Assembly: GCF_004681185.1 (NCBI RefSeq)
Contig: NZ_SRIF01000002.1
Location: 1,113,456 to 1,177,455, forward strand
DNA from: Haloarcula amylovorans
GTDB lineage: Archaea > Halobacteriota > Halobacteria > Halobacteriales > Haloarculaceae
Direction: 5' to 3'
Length of the DNA stretch: 64,000 nucleotides
Part shown: one piece after another, positions 1-8,498 of the stretch
Layout: each line of letters begins with the position of its first letter
How positions within the stretch are numbered: the first letter of the stretch is position 1
Notes under the pieces: generated by a model
The model's input: only the letters and a program-made list of their open reading frames with translations
What the model was told of the DNA's origin: nothing
Databases searched by the model: none
Position numbers and translations under genes: made by a program

Positions 1-154
1 GTATGCTTTCCCGCACAGCACCGCTCGACAGCCACACCCTCCCCAACCGACTGCGTTGCTCGCTTCACTGCGCTACTCGTCCCTCGCACGTACCTCGCGG
101 TCGAGGTCGCTTGCGACCTCGACCGCGAGGGTGCGCGCCACCGCAACGCTCGCT
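1..154. other. Intergenic stretch downstream of radB with hairpin
   Basis: No convincing gene is seen here. The stretch lies beyond the radB stop codon and carries a perfect inverted repeat at 93-130 (listed separately) set in sequence rich in 'gctactcgtccctcgc'-type motifs. Similar linkers occur in the hairpin clusters near 25.3-25.7 kb and 51.5-51.7 kb. Any reading frame here lacks haloarchaeal protein character. Confidence 0.5.
93..130. repeat. Perfect 18-bp inverted repeat, 2-nt loop
   Basis: Positions 93-110 (CCTCGCGGTCGAGGTCGC) are the exact reverse complement of 113-130, separated only by TT. The hairpin lies 24 bp past the radB stop codon and could act in 3' end formation or be a copy of a dispersed hairpin family. 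Confidence 0.85.
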
Positions 155-871
155 TTACTCCCGGCGCGGCGGTTGCTGTCCATCGTCGCCGACCATCCCC
201 TCGTCGGTGATGCGGAACTGGGTGGTGTCGCCGGCGGGTTTCGCGCGGTGTTTCTCCAACGTGGCGCGGCGGTTGCCGCCGCGGAAGCGGTCGATGCGGA
301 GGATTGCGCCGGACCAGTGATTCAGTGTGTGGCCGCCCAGCGCGGTCGACCGGTCGCTGTCGGGGTCGGTGAAGACCTGATTCGTGAAGACGACGGCGAG
401 GTCGTGTTTGCGGGCCAGCGAGAGGAGGTGGGTAATCTGTCGGGCGACGTCACGCAAGGCCGCACCGCCGTCGTCGTCGTCGCGCTGGAGGCGGTAGAAG
501 CCGGTGGCACTGTCGAGGACGACGAGTTCGATTTCGGCGGCGAACTCGGCGGCGTCTTGCACGGCTTCGGCTTGCTCGTCGTAGTCGAAGACTTCCGAGA
601 CGATGAGGCGGCCCGCGAGGTCGTCGACCGTCTGGTTCGTCCCAGCGGCGCGGCCGCTGGCGATCTGGCGCATGCGGTCGGCCGAGAGCCCTTCGGTGTC
701 GATGTAGAGGGCGGCGTCGCCCTGCGCGGCGACTTCGATGGCCGCCGAGAGGGCGAGGTTCGTCTTGCCGGCCGCTGGCGGGCCGTACACCTGCGTGACG
801 GCTCCGCGCTCCAGTCCGCCGCCCAGCAACTCGTCGAGCGGGTCACAGCCGGTCGAGACGTGGTCGCTCAC
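155..871 (-). CDS. radB: DNA repair and recombination protein RadB
   Basis: RadA/RecA-family ATPase paralogue that assists recombination in euryarchaea. The Walker A motif GPPAAGKT is near residue 30-37, and a Walker B-like strand (ELVVLDS) is near residue 120. There is no N-terminal helix-hairpin-helix domain, which separates RadB from RadA, and the 238-residue length fits RadB. I chose the GTG at 871 (VSDHVSTGCDPLD) rather than the longer frame from 910. A TATA-like stretch on the minus strand centred near 897 places transcription start at about 871, implying a leaderless mRNA. The upstream membrane-protein gene ends 48 bp before this start. Confidence 0.92.
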   Translation of the reverse strand: MSDHVSTGCDPLDELLGGGLERGAVTQVYGPPAAGKTNLALSAAIEVAAQGDAALYIDTEGLSADRMRQIASGRAAGTNQTVDDLAGRLIVSEVFDYDEQAEAVQDAAEFAAEIELVVLDSATGFYRLQRDDDDGGAALRDVARQITHLLSLARKHDLAVVFTNQVFTDPDSDRSTALGGHTLNHWSGAILRIDRFRGGNRRATLEKHRAKPAGDTTQFRITDEGMVGDDGQQPPRRE

Positions 872-919
872 GGCAACGGGTTGGACGTGTCCGGATAAAA
901 ACGCTCGCACCTGCTCGTC

Positions 920-1753
920 TCACGAGGGGGAGAGATATCTCTCGATTGCCCGCTCGATGGCGTCCGAGTCGTCCAAATCTGCGAGCGCGAACCGGAAGTC
1001 GACCCGCCGCGGGCGGTGGAGACTGATGGCGTCGGCGGTTCGGGTGTAGCCGCCGAAGTCGTCCCATCGGAACAGCCGTCGTGCGACCGGCATTCGCTGT
1101 TCGATGCCGACCGCCGAGACGAGATACGTTCGTCTCTCACCCGACGAGGCGAAGACGAGACCGAGCGGGAACAGTATCTGCGAGGCGGTCTGGAGCCAAA
1201 TCCTGTTCGTGGCTATTCCAGCGATGAACCCGGCGGCGGTCACGGCGAGGAGAACACCGGCGACGAGGTGGACACGTCGCCGCGCACGCTTGGGCCACCC
1301 GGCGGTGAACTCGCAGTCGGGTTCGACACCCGCCGTGAGCGCGATGGTGTGTCTGGTTCGAGCCATCACACCGAGAACGAACCCGAACAACACGGCGAAC
1401 AGACCGAAGAAGAACGCGAGGAAGCCGGCGACACCGGTCGCAGCGATCGAGGCGAATCCTGCGACGACGTAGACCGCAGGCGCGAGTGCGGGAAGCCATC
1501 GCAGCCGAGAGCCGCCGAGACGGACATCGACGCCCTCCACTCTTGCCGTCGCCAACCAGCCGAGACCGGTAACGACGGTTAGCGTCCCGATGACGACGCC
1601 GTAGAGGACGCCCGAACCCGACACTCCGGCGCGGACAGCGGCGAACACGGCCAGCGGTGCAGCGAGCAACGCGAGGTAGATTCCCGTGACGACGCCGAAC
1701 AGCGGGTCCGAGTCACTTGAACCCGTGTCGTCGCTGGAGGAGGGCGGGGGCAT
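920..1753 (-). CDS. Membrane protein with C-terminal PH-like region, unknown function
   Basis: Protein of 277 residues. It has a Ser/Asp-rich N-terminus, then about six hydrophobic segments in two clusters with an intervening basic loop. The soluble C-terminal segment ('YLVSAVGIEQRMPVARRLF', then a run ending RFALADLDD) resembles the bacterial PH-like fold found at the end of many archaeal membrane proteins. The start at 1753 (MPPPSSSDD) is preferred because a TATA-like minus-strand 'cttttgta' lies about 30 bp upstream. It precedes radB on the same strand by 48 bp and is divergent from the gene at 1868. Function not recognised. Confidence 0.75.
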   Translation of the reverse strand: MPPPSSSDDTGSSDSDPLFGVVTGIYLALLAAPLAVFAAVRAGVSGSGVLYGVVIGTLTVVTGLGWLATARVEGVDVRLGGSRLRWLPALAPAVYVVAGFASIAATGVAGFLAFFFGLFAVLFGFVLGVMARTRHTIALTAGVEPDCEFTAGWPKRARRRVHLVAGVLLAVTAAGFIAGIATNRIWLQTASQILFPLGLVFASSGERRTYLVSAVGIEQRMPVARRLFRWDDFGGYTRTADAISLHRPRRVDFRFALADLDDSDAIERAIERYLSPS

Positions 1754-1867
1754 GGGGCTTGTTTCGCCGCCGGCGTACAAAAGGATACCCAGAACCCACG
1801 CGGTGAGAAACCTATCTGACCGGTCGGAGCCAGCAATCGTAAGTGGTCGCCCGGTGAAGTTTCGACC

Positions 1868-2662
1868 GTGATAGTCGTCGCGACGGCAGATTTCGAAGTG
1901 TACCACGGCGTGGTCACGGAGCTACGGGACCGCGGCGTCGACTTTACGACTATCGAACCCGGCGACGAGTGGCCCGATGACACCGACGTGGCGGTCATCG
2001 CGGCCGGCGAAACGGTCGAGATTCCCGACGGCGTCGATCTCGTGCAAGCCGACCCCGAGCGCCCGCGACGAGCGGTCGAGGCGGCCATCGCGGCGCTACG
2101 AGGCGAGACTGGTCGCACTATCATCGGTATCGACCCCGGTGAACGCCCCGGCGTGGCCGTCATGCACGGCGAGATGGTCGTCGCCGCGTTTCAGGTGCCG
2201 GCCGCCGACGCCGTCGAGGTCGTCCATCGCGAGGTCGAAGACGCCGTCAATCCGGTGGTCCGCATTGGCGACGGTGCGCGACTCGTCGGGTCGCGCCTCA
2301 TCGACGACATCGTCGATGTCCCGGTCGAACTGGTGGATGAGACGGGGACGACGCCGTACCTCGGCAGCGGCGCGCGCGGCATGGGTGACGTGCTGGCCGC
2401 GGTCAACATCGCCCGACTAGAGGGCGAGGCGATAACGAGCCGTGACGTGGAACCGACGGCGGGAGAACTCCAGCGCATCAAAGACCGCTCACGGGAGGTC
2501 AGCGACACTAACCGGGCCATCGACGCGGAGCTGGCCCGCGACGTGGCTGAGGGCACCCTCACCATCGAGGAGGCGTTGGCCGAACACCGTGGCGACGCGG
2601 AGAGCGAGAGCGACGGCGGAGAAGACGAGAACGCAGCCGACACTGATTCGACGACCGGTTAG
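1868..2662 (+). CDS. RuvC/YqgF-fold (RNase H-like) predicted nuclease
   Basis: 264 residues. Residues 1-80 form a small alpha/beta domain with a Rossmann-like beginning. Residues 84-185 look like the RuvC/YqgF RNase H fold: IIGIDPGERPG (Asp89), VDETGTT (Glu158) and GMGDVLAAVNIA (Asp174), matching the three acidic positions of YqgF (D, DE-x-x-TT, D-x-x-AA). The C-terminus is helical, then acidic and low complexity. The GTG start at 1868 opens the conserved strand directly. The 3' end overlaps the larC stop by 4 bp (convergent). Function is inferred from fold only; nuclease activity or a structural role are both possible. Confidence 0.7.
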   Translation: MIVVATADFEVYHGVVTELRDRGVDFTTIEPGDEWPDDTDVAVIAAGETVEIPDGVDLVQADPERPRRAVEAAIAALRGETGRTIIGIDPGERPGVAVMHGEMVVAAFQVPAADAVEVVHREVEDAVNPVVRIGDGARLVGSRLIDDIVDVPVELVDETGTTPYLGSGARGMGDVLAAVNIARLEGEAITSRDVEPTAGELQRIKDRSREVSDTNRAIDAELARDVAEGTLTIEEALAEHRGDAESESDGGEDENAADTDSTTG

Positions 2663-3972
2663 TCCCGGACAGTTCGCTCGGCACGGCGGATGACCGCACG
2701 AACCGGGAGATCAGTGGCGTCGGCGACGGCCGCCGCGTCGTCGAACTCCGCGCTCACGTCGTATATCTCGCCGTCTTCGTCGCTGGCTAGCTTCACAGTG
2801 ACCTCGTACTGCTCGCCGTCGATTGCGAGTGTGACCGTCTCGAACGCTCGCTCGGCGACCCACCGGTGGCCGGCTCCGTGCTCTCTAACGCCGAGGGTGC
2901 CAGTCTCCTCGGCGAGTCGGCGGGCGACGCGCTCGGCGTCCTCGGGCTTGCAGATGACTTTCACGAGGTGGCCGGGTCGGGATTTCTTCATCGTCGCCGG
3001 GAGCACCGAGACGTCGCGGGCACCAACGGTCGACAGCGACCGCTGGAGGTCACCGAGCAGTTCCGGCGAGGCGTCGTCGAGATTCGTCTCCAGGACGGTG
3101 ATGTCGTCCCGGCGGAGTCGCCCCTCGCCCTCGCCGACCATCGCGCGGAGGACGTTGGGTCGCCCCTCGAAGGAGCGGCCACCAGCGCCGTAGCCCGACG
3201 CGTCGAGCGAGAGCGACGGGAGCGACTCGACGCCCGCTGCGACGTGAGCGAGGATGGCCGCACCCGTCGGGGTCAGTAGTTCCGCATCGACGGGGCCGCC
3301 CCGCAGCGCCCAGTCCGCTCGTTCGGCAATCTCGACCACGGCGGGCGTCGGCACGGGGTAGATCCCGTGGCTCATCTCGACGGTGCCGCCGCCAGCCGAA
3401 AGCGGCGTTGTCACGACCCGCTCGACATCAAGGTCATCGAGCAACAGGGCCGCCCCGACGATGTCGGCGATGGCGTCGTCGGCTCCAACCTCGTGAAAGT
3501 GCGTCTCGTCCAGCTCGGTGCCGTGGACCGATGCCTCGGCTTCGCCGAGAATCTCGAAGGTGGCCAGCGCATCCGCTTCGACGCGGCTGTCGAGACCCAT
3601 CTCCTCGACGATATCGACGACTTCGGCGTAGCTACGGTTCGGGCCGTGACCCTCCGCGTGTGGGTGATCGTGCTCGTCGTGAGCGTGGTCGTGTTCGTCG
3701 CCGTGCGAGTGAGAATGGCCGTGTTCGTGACTGTGCGTGTGACTGCCCTCGTCGTGGTGGTGTTCGGCGTGCTGTTCGCGGTCGTCGGTCAGGAGCACCT
3801 CGACGCGAGTGGCACTAATGCCGCTTTGGTCTCTCTCGGAGACAGCGTATTCGATATCGAGCGCGTCCTCGACGGGGGAGAGGACGGCAGGGTCGGCACC
3901 GGCGGCGAGCAACGCGCCGAGGAGCATATCGCCGGCGGCACCCATCCGGCCGTCGAAGGCGAGCGTTCGCAT
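2659..3972 (-). CDS. larC: Nickel pincer cofactor biosynthesis protein LarC (DUF111)
   Basis: 437 residues. In the Lar pathway LarC inserts nickel into the pyridinium-dithiocarboxylate cofactor of lactate racemase-type enzymes. The N-terminus 'MRTLAFDGRMGAAGDMLLGA' is the family signature, and the C-terminal part holds the conserved 'ETNLDDASPELLG' and 'KKSRPGHLVKVIC' blocks. Residues about 69-112 form a His/Asp/Glu-rich linker, a likely metal-binding stretch. The gene appears uninterrupted, so no programmed frameshift is needed here. A TATA-like element about 25 bp upstream of 3972 suggests a leaderless transcript. No larB or larE is in the window, so the recipient enzyme is unknown. Confidence 0.92.
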   Translation of the reverse strand: MRTLAFDGRMGAAGDMLLGALLAAGADPAVLSPVEDALDIEYAVSERDQSGISATRVEVLLTDDREQHAEHHHDEGSHTHSHEHGHSHSHGDEHDHAHDEHDHPHAEGHGPNRSYAEVVDIVEEMGLDSRVEADALATFEILGEAEASVHGTELDETHFHEVGADDAIADIVGAALLLDDLDVERVVTTPLSAGGGTVEMSHGIYPVPTPAVVEIAERADWALRGGPVDAELLTPTGAAILAHVAAGVESLPSLSLDASGYGAGGRSFEGRPNVLRAMVGEGEGRLRRDDITVLETNLDDASPELLGDLQRSLSTVGARDVSVLPATMKKSRPGHLVKVICKPEDAERVARRLAEETGTLGVREHGAGHRWVAERAFETVTLAIDGEQYEVTVKLASDEDGEIYDVSAEFDDAAAVADATDLPVRAVIRRAERTVRD

Positions 3973-4020
3973 AGTCGAACGTCTCGCTCGGCGGGTAAAA
4001 GCCTACTACAACAAGCCGTA

Positions 4021-4437
4021 TCAGGCGCGCCGGACGATGTGAACGTCGTAGGCGTCCTCGTCGTCGAGTTCCTCGATGGGCACGACCACGTCCTCGGTAT
4101 CGGCGCTGCCGAGGAAGACGACGCTCGCGTTGACATCGCGGGCCACCTTTCGGATGGTTTCGGAGAGTTCGTTCGCGGAGTAGGCGCTGACGTCCTCGTA
4201 GCGGAGTTCGGCGTCGTCGGTCGCCTCCTCGATCTTGCGCCGGAGGTCGCTGGCGGCCGTCTCCGCCGCGAAGTCCTCGTGTGGGTCCACCTGTCGACGG
4301 CGCTGGGCGTAGTCGGACCCCGTCGGGATGAGACTGACGGCGACGACTTCGTGGTCGAGGGCAGCGGCGTACTCGACCGCGCGTTCGAGCGCGGCCTCGG
4401 CGAGCGACGATCCGTCGAACGGGACGAGAAATACCAT
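4021..4437 (-). CDS. UspA-family universal stress protein
   Basis: 138 residues from Met at 4437 (MVFLVPFDGSSLAEAAL). The N-terminal strand and 'PFDGS' are the nucleotide-binding start of the Usp fold, and the order of strands and helices to the C-terminal 'YDVHIVRRA' fits a single Usp domain. The usual C-terminal G-x2-G-x9-GS ATP-binding loop is not clear ('FLGSADTEDVVVPIEE'), so ATP binding is doubtful. A longer start at 4488 is less likely: the minus-strand TATA-like 'gataag' centred near 4465 lies 28 bp upstream of 4437. It is divergent from cdc48. Confidence 0.85.
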   Translation of the reverse strand: MVFLVPFDGSSLAEAALERAVEYAAALDHEVVAVSLIPTGSDYAQRRRQVDPHEDFAAETAASDLRRKIEEATDDAELRYEDVSAYSANELSETIRKVARDVNASVVFLGSADTEDVVVPIEELDDEDAYDVHIVRRA

Positions 4438-4610
4438 ATCGGCGCTATCGGAGCCAGCCTTATCAAACGCGGCGATGGCGGCAGGCATCGGTGGGAATCC
4501 GAGTGTGATCGAACCCGCCGCTAATCAGCGAGATACCGTCGCCGTTGTGCGCTGACTGACGTGTGGTAGCAGTTCACATAAAAAGGCGTCGCTGCCGTCT
4601 CCTGCCCGCC

Positions 4611-4640
4611 GGTAGCATAAAGCATATCTCCCGGGCTACC
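4611..4640 (+). promoter_or_regulatory. cdc48 promoter region with flanking inverted repeat
   Basis: A TATA-like 'cataaagc' (about 4616-4623) lies 45 bp before the cdc48 ATG, giving a short leader. It is bracketed by GGTAGC (4611-4616) and GCTACC (4635-4640), an inverted pair placed where a regulator could block or recruit the basal machinery. A second AT-rich element, 'ataaaaagg', occurs at 4578-4586. Confidence 0.4.
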
Positions 4641-4666
4641 CGAGTTCTCTGTAGCCTCACTCTACT

Positions 4667-6892
4667 ATGAACGAAGTGCAACTGGAAGTGGCGAAGGCGT
4701 ACCCGAACGACTCGGGACGCGGAATCGCCCGCCTCGACCCCGACACGTTGCTCCATCTCAAGCTCTCGCCCGGCGACATCATCGAGATAGAGGGGAGCGA
4801 CACGACGGCCGCCAAAGTGTGGCGCGCCGACCGACAGGACTGGAACACGGACACGGTGCGCATCGACGGCTTCACGCGGCAGAACGCCGACGTGGGTATC
4901 GGTGAGCGCGTCGAGATCCGGAAGGCCGAAGCCGAGAAGGCCGACAAACTCGTCCTCGCACCGCCCGAGGAAGCGTCGGTGCAGTTCGGCTCCGACGCCG
5001 CCGGCATGGTCAAACGGCAGATTCTGAAACGGCCGGTCGTCGAACGCGACATTGTTCCCGTGATGTCCTCGACGAACCACCCCTTCATGCGCTCGCCGGG
5101 ACAGGCCATCCCACTCATCGCCGTCGAGACGGAGCCCGAAGGCGTCTGTCTCATCACCGAAGACACCGAAGTCGAGCTGCGAGAAGAGCCGATTTCGGGC
5201 TTCGAGAAGACCGGCGGCGGCATCACCTACGAGGACATCGGCGGCCTGCAAAACGAGATTCAGCGGGTCCGCGAGATGGTCGAACTGCCGATGAAACACC
5301 CCCAGATATTCAAGAAACTCGGCATCGAGCCGCCACAGGGGGTCTTGCTCCACGGGCCGCCGGGCACGGGGAAGACCCTGCTCGCGAAGGCCGTCGCCAA
5401 CGAAACCTCCGCCAGTTTCTTCTCTATCGCCGGGCCGGAGATCATCTCGAAGTACTACGGTGAATCGGAACAACAGCTACGCGAGATATTCGAGGACGCG
5501 AGCGAGGAGTCGCCCGCCATCATCTTCATCGACGAACTCGACTCCATCGCGCCGAAACGCGAGGACGTTACCGGCGAGGTCGAGCGCCGGGTCGTCGCCC
5601 AGTTGCTCACGATGATGGACGGCCTCGAATCGCGGGGTCAGGTCATCGTCATCGCCGCCACCAACCGCGTCGATTCGGTGGACCCGGCACTTCGCCGCCC
5701 GGGCCGCTTCGACCGCGAAATCGAAATCGGCGTCCCCGACGAGGTGGGCCGCGAAGAGATTCTCCAGATCCACACCCGCGGGATGCCCCTCTCAGACGAC
5801 GTCAACCTCGCCAAGATGGCGACCGACACCCACGGCTTCGTCGGTGCCGACATCGAGAGTCTGACGAAGGAGGCAGCGATGAAGGCGCTGCGTCGATACC
5901 TCCCGGAAATCGACTTAGACGAGGAGGACATCCCGCCGAGCCTCATCGACCGCATGATAATCAAGCGCGAGGACTTCAAGGGCGCGCTCAACGAGGTGAG
6001 CCCAAGCGCCATGCGGGAGGTCCTTGTGGAACTGCCGAAGGTGTCCTGGGACAGCGTCGGCGGTCTCGACCCGGCCAAAGAGCAGGTCCAGGAGGCCGTC
6101 GAGTGGCCGATGAACTCCCCGGAGAAGTTCGAGCGCATGGGCGTGACGCCACCGTCCGGAGTCTTGCTATACGGCCCGCCCGGCACCGGCAAGACGCTGA
6201 TGGCGAAGGCCGTCGCCAACGAGACGGACGCCAACTTCATCTCGGTGCGGGGGCCGCAACTGCTCAGCAAGTGGGTCGGCGAGTCCGAAAAAGCCATCCG
6301 CCAGACGTTCCGCAAAGCCCGACAGGTGGCCCCGACGGTCATCTTCTTCGACGAACTCGATTCGTTGGCTCCGGGCCGGGGCGGCGACATGGGGTCGAAC
6401 GTCTCCGAACGCGTCGTCAACCAACTGTTGACCGAACTCGACGGCCTCGAAGAGATGGAGGACGTGATGGTCATCGGCGCGACTAACCGCCCGGACATGA
6501 TCGACCCGGCGCTCATCCGCTCCGGTCGCTTCGACCGCCTCGTCATGATCGGCGAACCCGACGTCGACGGCCGCGAGCAGATTCTGCGGATTCACACCGA
6601 CGACACGCCGCTGGCTCCGGACGTGAGCCTGCGCGAACTGGCCGAGCGCACCGGCGGGTTCGTCGGCTCCGACCTCGAATCCATCGCGCGTGAGGCGGCC
6701 ATCGAGGCCCTCAGGGAGGACGACGACGCCGAAGAAGTCGACATGCGCCACTTCCGCCAGGCGATGGACAACGTCCGTCCGACTATCACGGACGACATCC
6801 GCGACTACTACGAGCAGATGCAAGAGGAGTTCAAGGGCGGGTCCAGTCCGCAGCGCCAGCCCGGTGGCAGCGGCCGCATCGGCTTCCAATGA
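4667..6892 (+). CDS. cdc48: CDC48/p97-type AAA ATPase
   Basis: 741 residues, the normal length for archaeal Cdc48/VAT, a hexameric unfoldase that extracts or unfolds proteins and can feed the proteasome. The N-domain (1-190, double-psi barrel start '[19 protein letters not shown]') is followed by two AAA modules. D1 has Walker A GPPGTGKT near residue 229 and Walker [11 protein letters not shown]2 has Walker A GPPGTGKT near 502 and Walker [10 protein letters not shown]. Arginine-finger segments ([25 protein letters not shown]) are present in both. The C-terminus is short, ending in a Gly/Pro/Gln-rich tail. It is transcribed alone and ends at a cluster of hairpins. Confidence 0.97.
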   Translation: MNEVQLEVAKAYPNDSGRGIARLDPDTLLHLKLSPGDIIEIEGSDTTAAKVWRADRQDWNTDTVRIDGFTRQNADVGIGERVEIRKAEAEKADKLVLAPPEEASVQFGSDAAGMVKRQILKRPVVERDIVPVMSSTNHPFMRSPGQAIPLIAVETEPEGVCLITEDTEVELREEPISGFEKTGGGITYEDIGGLQNEIQRVREMVELPMKHPQIFKKLGIEPPQGVLLHGPPGTGKTLLAKAVANETSASFFSIAGPEIISKYYGESEQQLREIFEDASEESPAIIFIDELDSIAPKREDVTGEVERRVVAQLLTMMDGLESRGQVIVIAATNRVDSVDPALRRPGRFDREIEIGVPDEVGREEILQIHTRGMPLSDDVNLAKMATDTHGFVGADIESLTKEAAMKALRRYLPEIDLDEEDIPPSLIDRMIIKREDFKGALNEVSPSAMREVLVELPKVSWDSVGGLDPAKEQVQEAVEWPMNSPEKFERMGVTPPSGVLLYGPPGTGKTLMAKAVANETDANFISVRGPQLLSKWVGESEKAIRQTFRKARQVAPTVIFFDELDSLAPGRGGDMGSNVSERVVNQLLTELDGLEEMEDVMVIGATNRPDMIDPALIRSGRFDRLVMIGEPDVDGREQILRIHTDDTPLAPDVSLRELAERTGGFVGSDLESIAREAAIEALREDDDAEEVDMRHFRQAMDNVRPTITDDIRDYYEQMQEEFKGGSSPQRQPGGSGRIGFQ

Positions 6893-6904
6893 ACCTGTTA
6901 CTTC

Positions 6905-6987
6905 GTCGGGTTCGCGCCTGACGGCGCGAACCCGACTCGCAAACCGTTCATGAAAAAGGCCGGCGGCTCGCTGCGCGTCGCCGCCGG
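6905..6987. terminator. Hairpins between convergent genes (after cdc48)
   Basis: 6905-6918 (GTCGGGTTCGCGCC) pairs perfectly with 6923-6936 over a 4-nt loop, 12 bp past the cdc48 stop. A second pair, CCGGCGGC at 6960-6967 with GCCGCCGG at 6980-6987, follows. The position between convergent genes suggests 3' end formation. A short frame starting at 6950 through these hairpins is not credible as a protein. Confidence 0.6.
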
Positions 6988-7050
6988 TGAACCGCCTCGT
7001 TTCACTCGGCGGATGCTTAGACGCTTACTCCGTCGACAGTCTCTCACCTG

Positions 7051-8382
7051 CTACCGAATCGCTCTCTTTCCGTCGTCCCCACGACCGAGGACGACGCCGA
7101 CGACGACCAGCGGCGATCCGAGGACGAGCGCCCCGACAGCGGAGAGGCCGAGGAACAGGTAGATGAGCATCCCGTTGCCGACGGCCGGCGAGAACAGCGA
7201 GGCGGTCGGCAACAGCGCGAGGACGACGCTCGCGACGATCGTCACCACGGCGAGGCGACGGCGGTCCGCTCCGAGCGCGTATCCGGTCGGGAACAGAGCG
7301 AACAGCGAGACGAGGGCGGGGAGGCTGGTGAGGAAGGCGAGCGTGAGACCGTTCTGGTTCAGGAGGCGCGCCGCAATGAGCGTGAATCCTGCCGCGGAGA
7401 CGACGCCGAGGACGCCGAGTCCGACCATCATGGGGTACGAGAGATGCTCTCGGACGGCTGGTCGGGAGAGCGCGAGGCCAAAGAGGGCGAAGGTGATGCC
7501 GACGCCGACGACCGGGGCAGCGCTCCCGCCCAGAATCGAGACGCCGCCCGCTGCGAGCGACAGGGCTGTCACCAGTCCGCCGACGACGGCCAACGCGGGT
7601 CCGGCGCGGTCACCGTAGTCGCTCACGTCGGGGTCGAGCCACGAGAGGCCGCCGCCGAGCGCCGAGACGAGTAGCCCGAACACCGCCGCGGGGAGGGCGA
7701 GCTGGACGGCGGCGTTTAGGAAGAAGACGGGGCCGACGAGCGACCCGACGGCGAGGAGGCTCGTTACGGGGCCGAACGCGCTGTCCCGCGGGACGAACGT
7801 GACGAACCCGCCGCGGTCCAGCGACGTGAGCGTCATCCGCGTCCCGTCCTCGGAGACACTCGCGCCGGGTACCGTCCATCCGACGCGCATCCCGTCGGGG
7901 GCGACGACGGTGAGGCGGTCCGCGCCAAGCCCGGCGAGGTTGCGGTAGCCGTACGACTCGGTGAACTCGCCGGAGCGGAGCGTTCCGCCGGCAGCCGATT
8001 CGGCGAAGCCGGCTTCGCGGTAGCGGAGCGTGACGACGCCGTCGGCCGAGACGTTCGCGCCGAGGAACTCGGCGTCCCACATCGCCCGGTCACCGATACT
8101 CCGCAGCAGGCTCTCGTTGGTTCGGAGACGTTCACCGTCGCCCGTGAGGTGGTTCTGCACGACCCACGTCGCGGTTCCGTTCTCGTGAACCGCGATCGTC
8201 GCCGTGCTTCGCTCGACCGTCAGCGAGACGTCTTGGTACTCGGCCGTCTCCTCGAAGGTGTCGCCACAAGCGTCACAGAGCGGTCGTGGCGGCGGCGCGG
8301 CGCTTGCGGGGACAGCGACGGCCAGCAGCGACCCGACGACGAGACAACAGAGGAGGCGGCGGCAGAGACCAGCGGGTGCCAT
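7051..8382 (-). CDS. Secreted-domain membrane protein, unknown function
   Basis: 443 residues from the Met at 8382. A signal peptide is visible (two Arg, then a hydrophobic run ending VPASA). An extracytoplasmic domain of about 190 residues follows, with an early CDAC pair and an immunoglobulin-like beta pattern ('TATIAVHENGTATW'), and then about eight membrane segments from residue 220 to the end. The start at 8382 is preferred to 8409 because the TATA-like 'gtttatatg' on the minus strand is centred at 8413. Convergent with cdc48. Function not recognised; the layout (sensor-like outer domain plus membrane bundle) suggests an envelope protein. Confidence 0.75.
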   Translation of the reverse strand: MAPAGLCRRLLCCLVVGSLLAVAVPASAAPPPRPLCDACGDTFEETAEYQDVSLTVERSTATIAVHENGTATWVVQNHLTGDGERLRTNESLLRSIGDRAMWDAEFLGANVSADGVVTLRYREAGFAESAAGGTLRSGEFTESYGYRNLAGLGADRLTVVAPDGMRVGWTVPGASVSEDGTRMTLTSLDRGGFVTFVPRDSAFGPVTSLLAVGSLVGPVFFLNAAVQLALPAAVFGLLVSALGGGLSWLDPDVSDYGDRAGPALAVVGGLVTALSLAAGGVSILGGSAAPVVGVGITFALFGLALSRPAVREHLSYPMMVGLGVLGVVSAAGFTLIAARLLNQNGLTLAFLTSLPALVSLFALFPTGYALGADRRRLAVVTIVASVVLALLPTASLFSPAVGNGMLIYLFLGLSAVGALVLGSPLVVVGVVLGRGDDGKRAIR

Positions 8383-8498
8383 ATTCGTGCGAACTCTTGC
8401 CACCGACATATAAACGAGGATGGCTCAAACGGCCATTGAAGCGTCGCTCGCCGTGCAGCGGAGCGAGCGAAAAAACCGGCGGTAGTCGAGAGACGCCC

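Noticed and set aside
3367..4524. 385-codon plus-strand frame opposite larC and the UspA gene
   Set aside because: It is the antisense shadow of two well-supported genes; high-GC haloarchaeal DNA commonly gives long antisense frames.
6950..7162. Small protein-coding frame after cdc48
   Set aside because: It consists of the hairpin sequence and the antisense end of the next gene; basic and low complexity.
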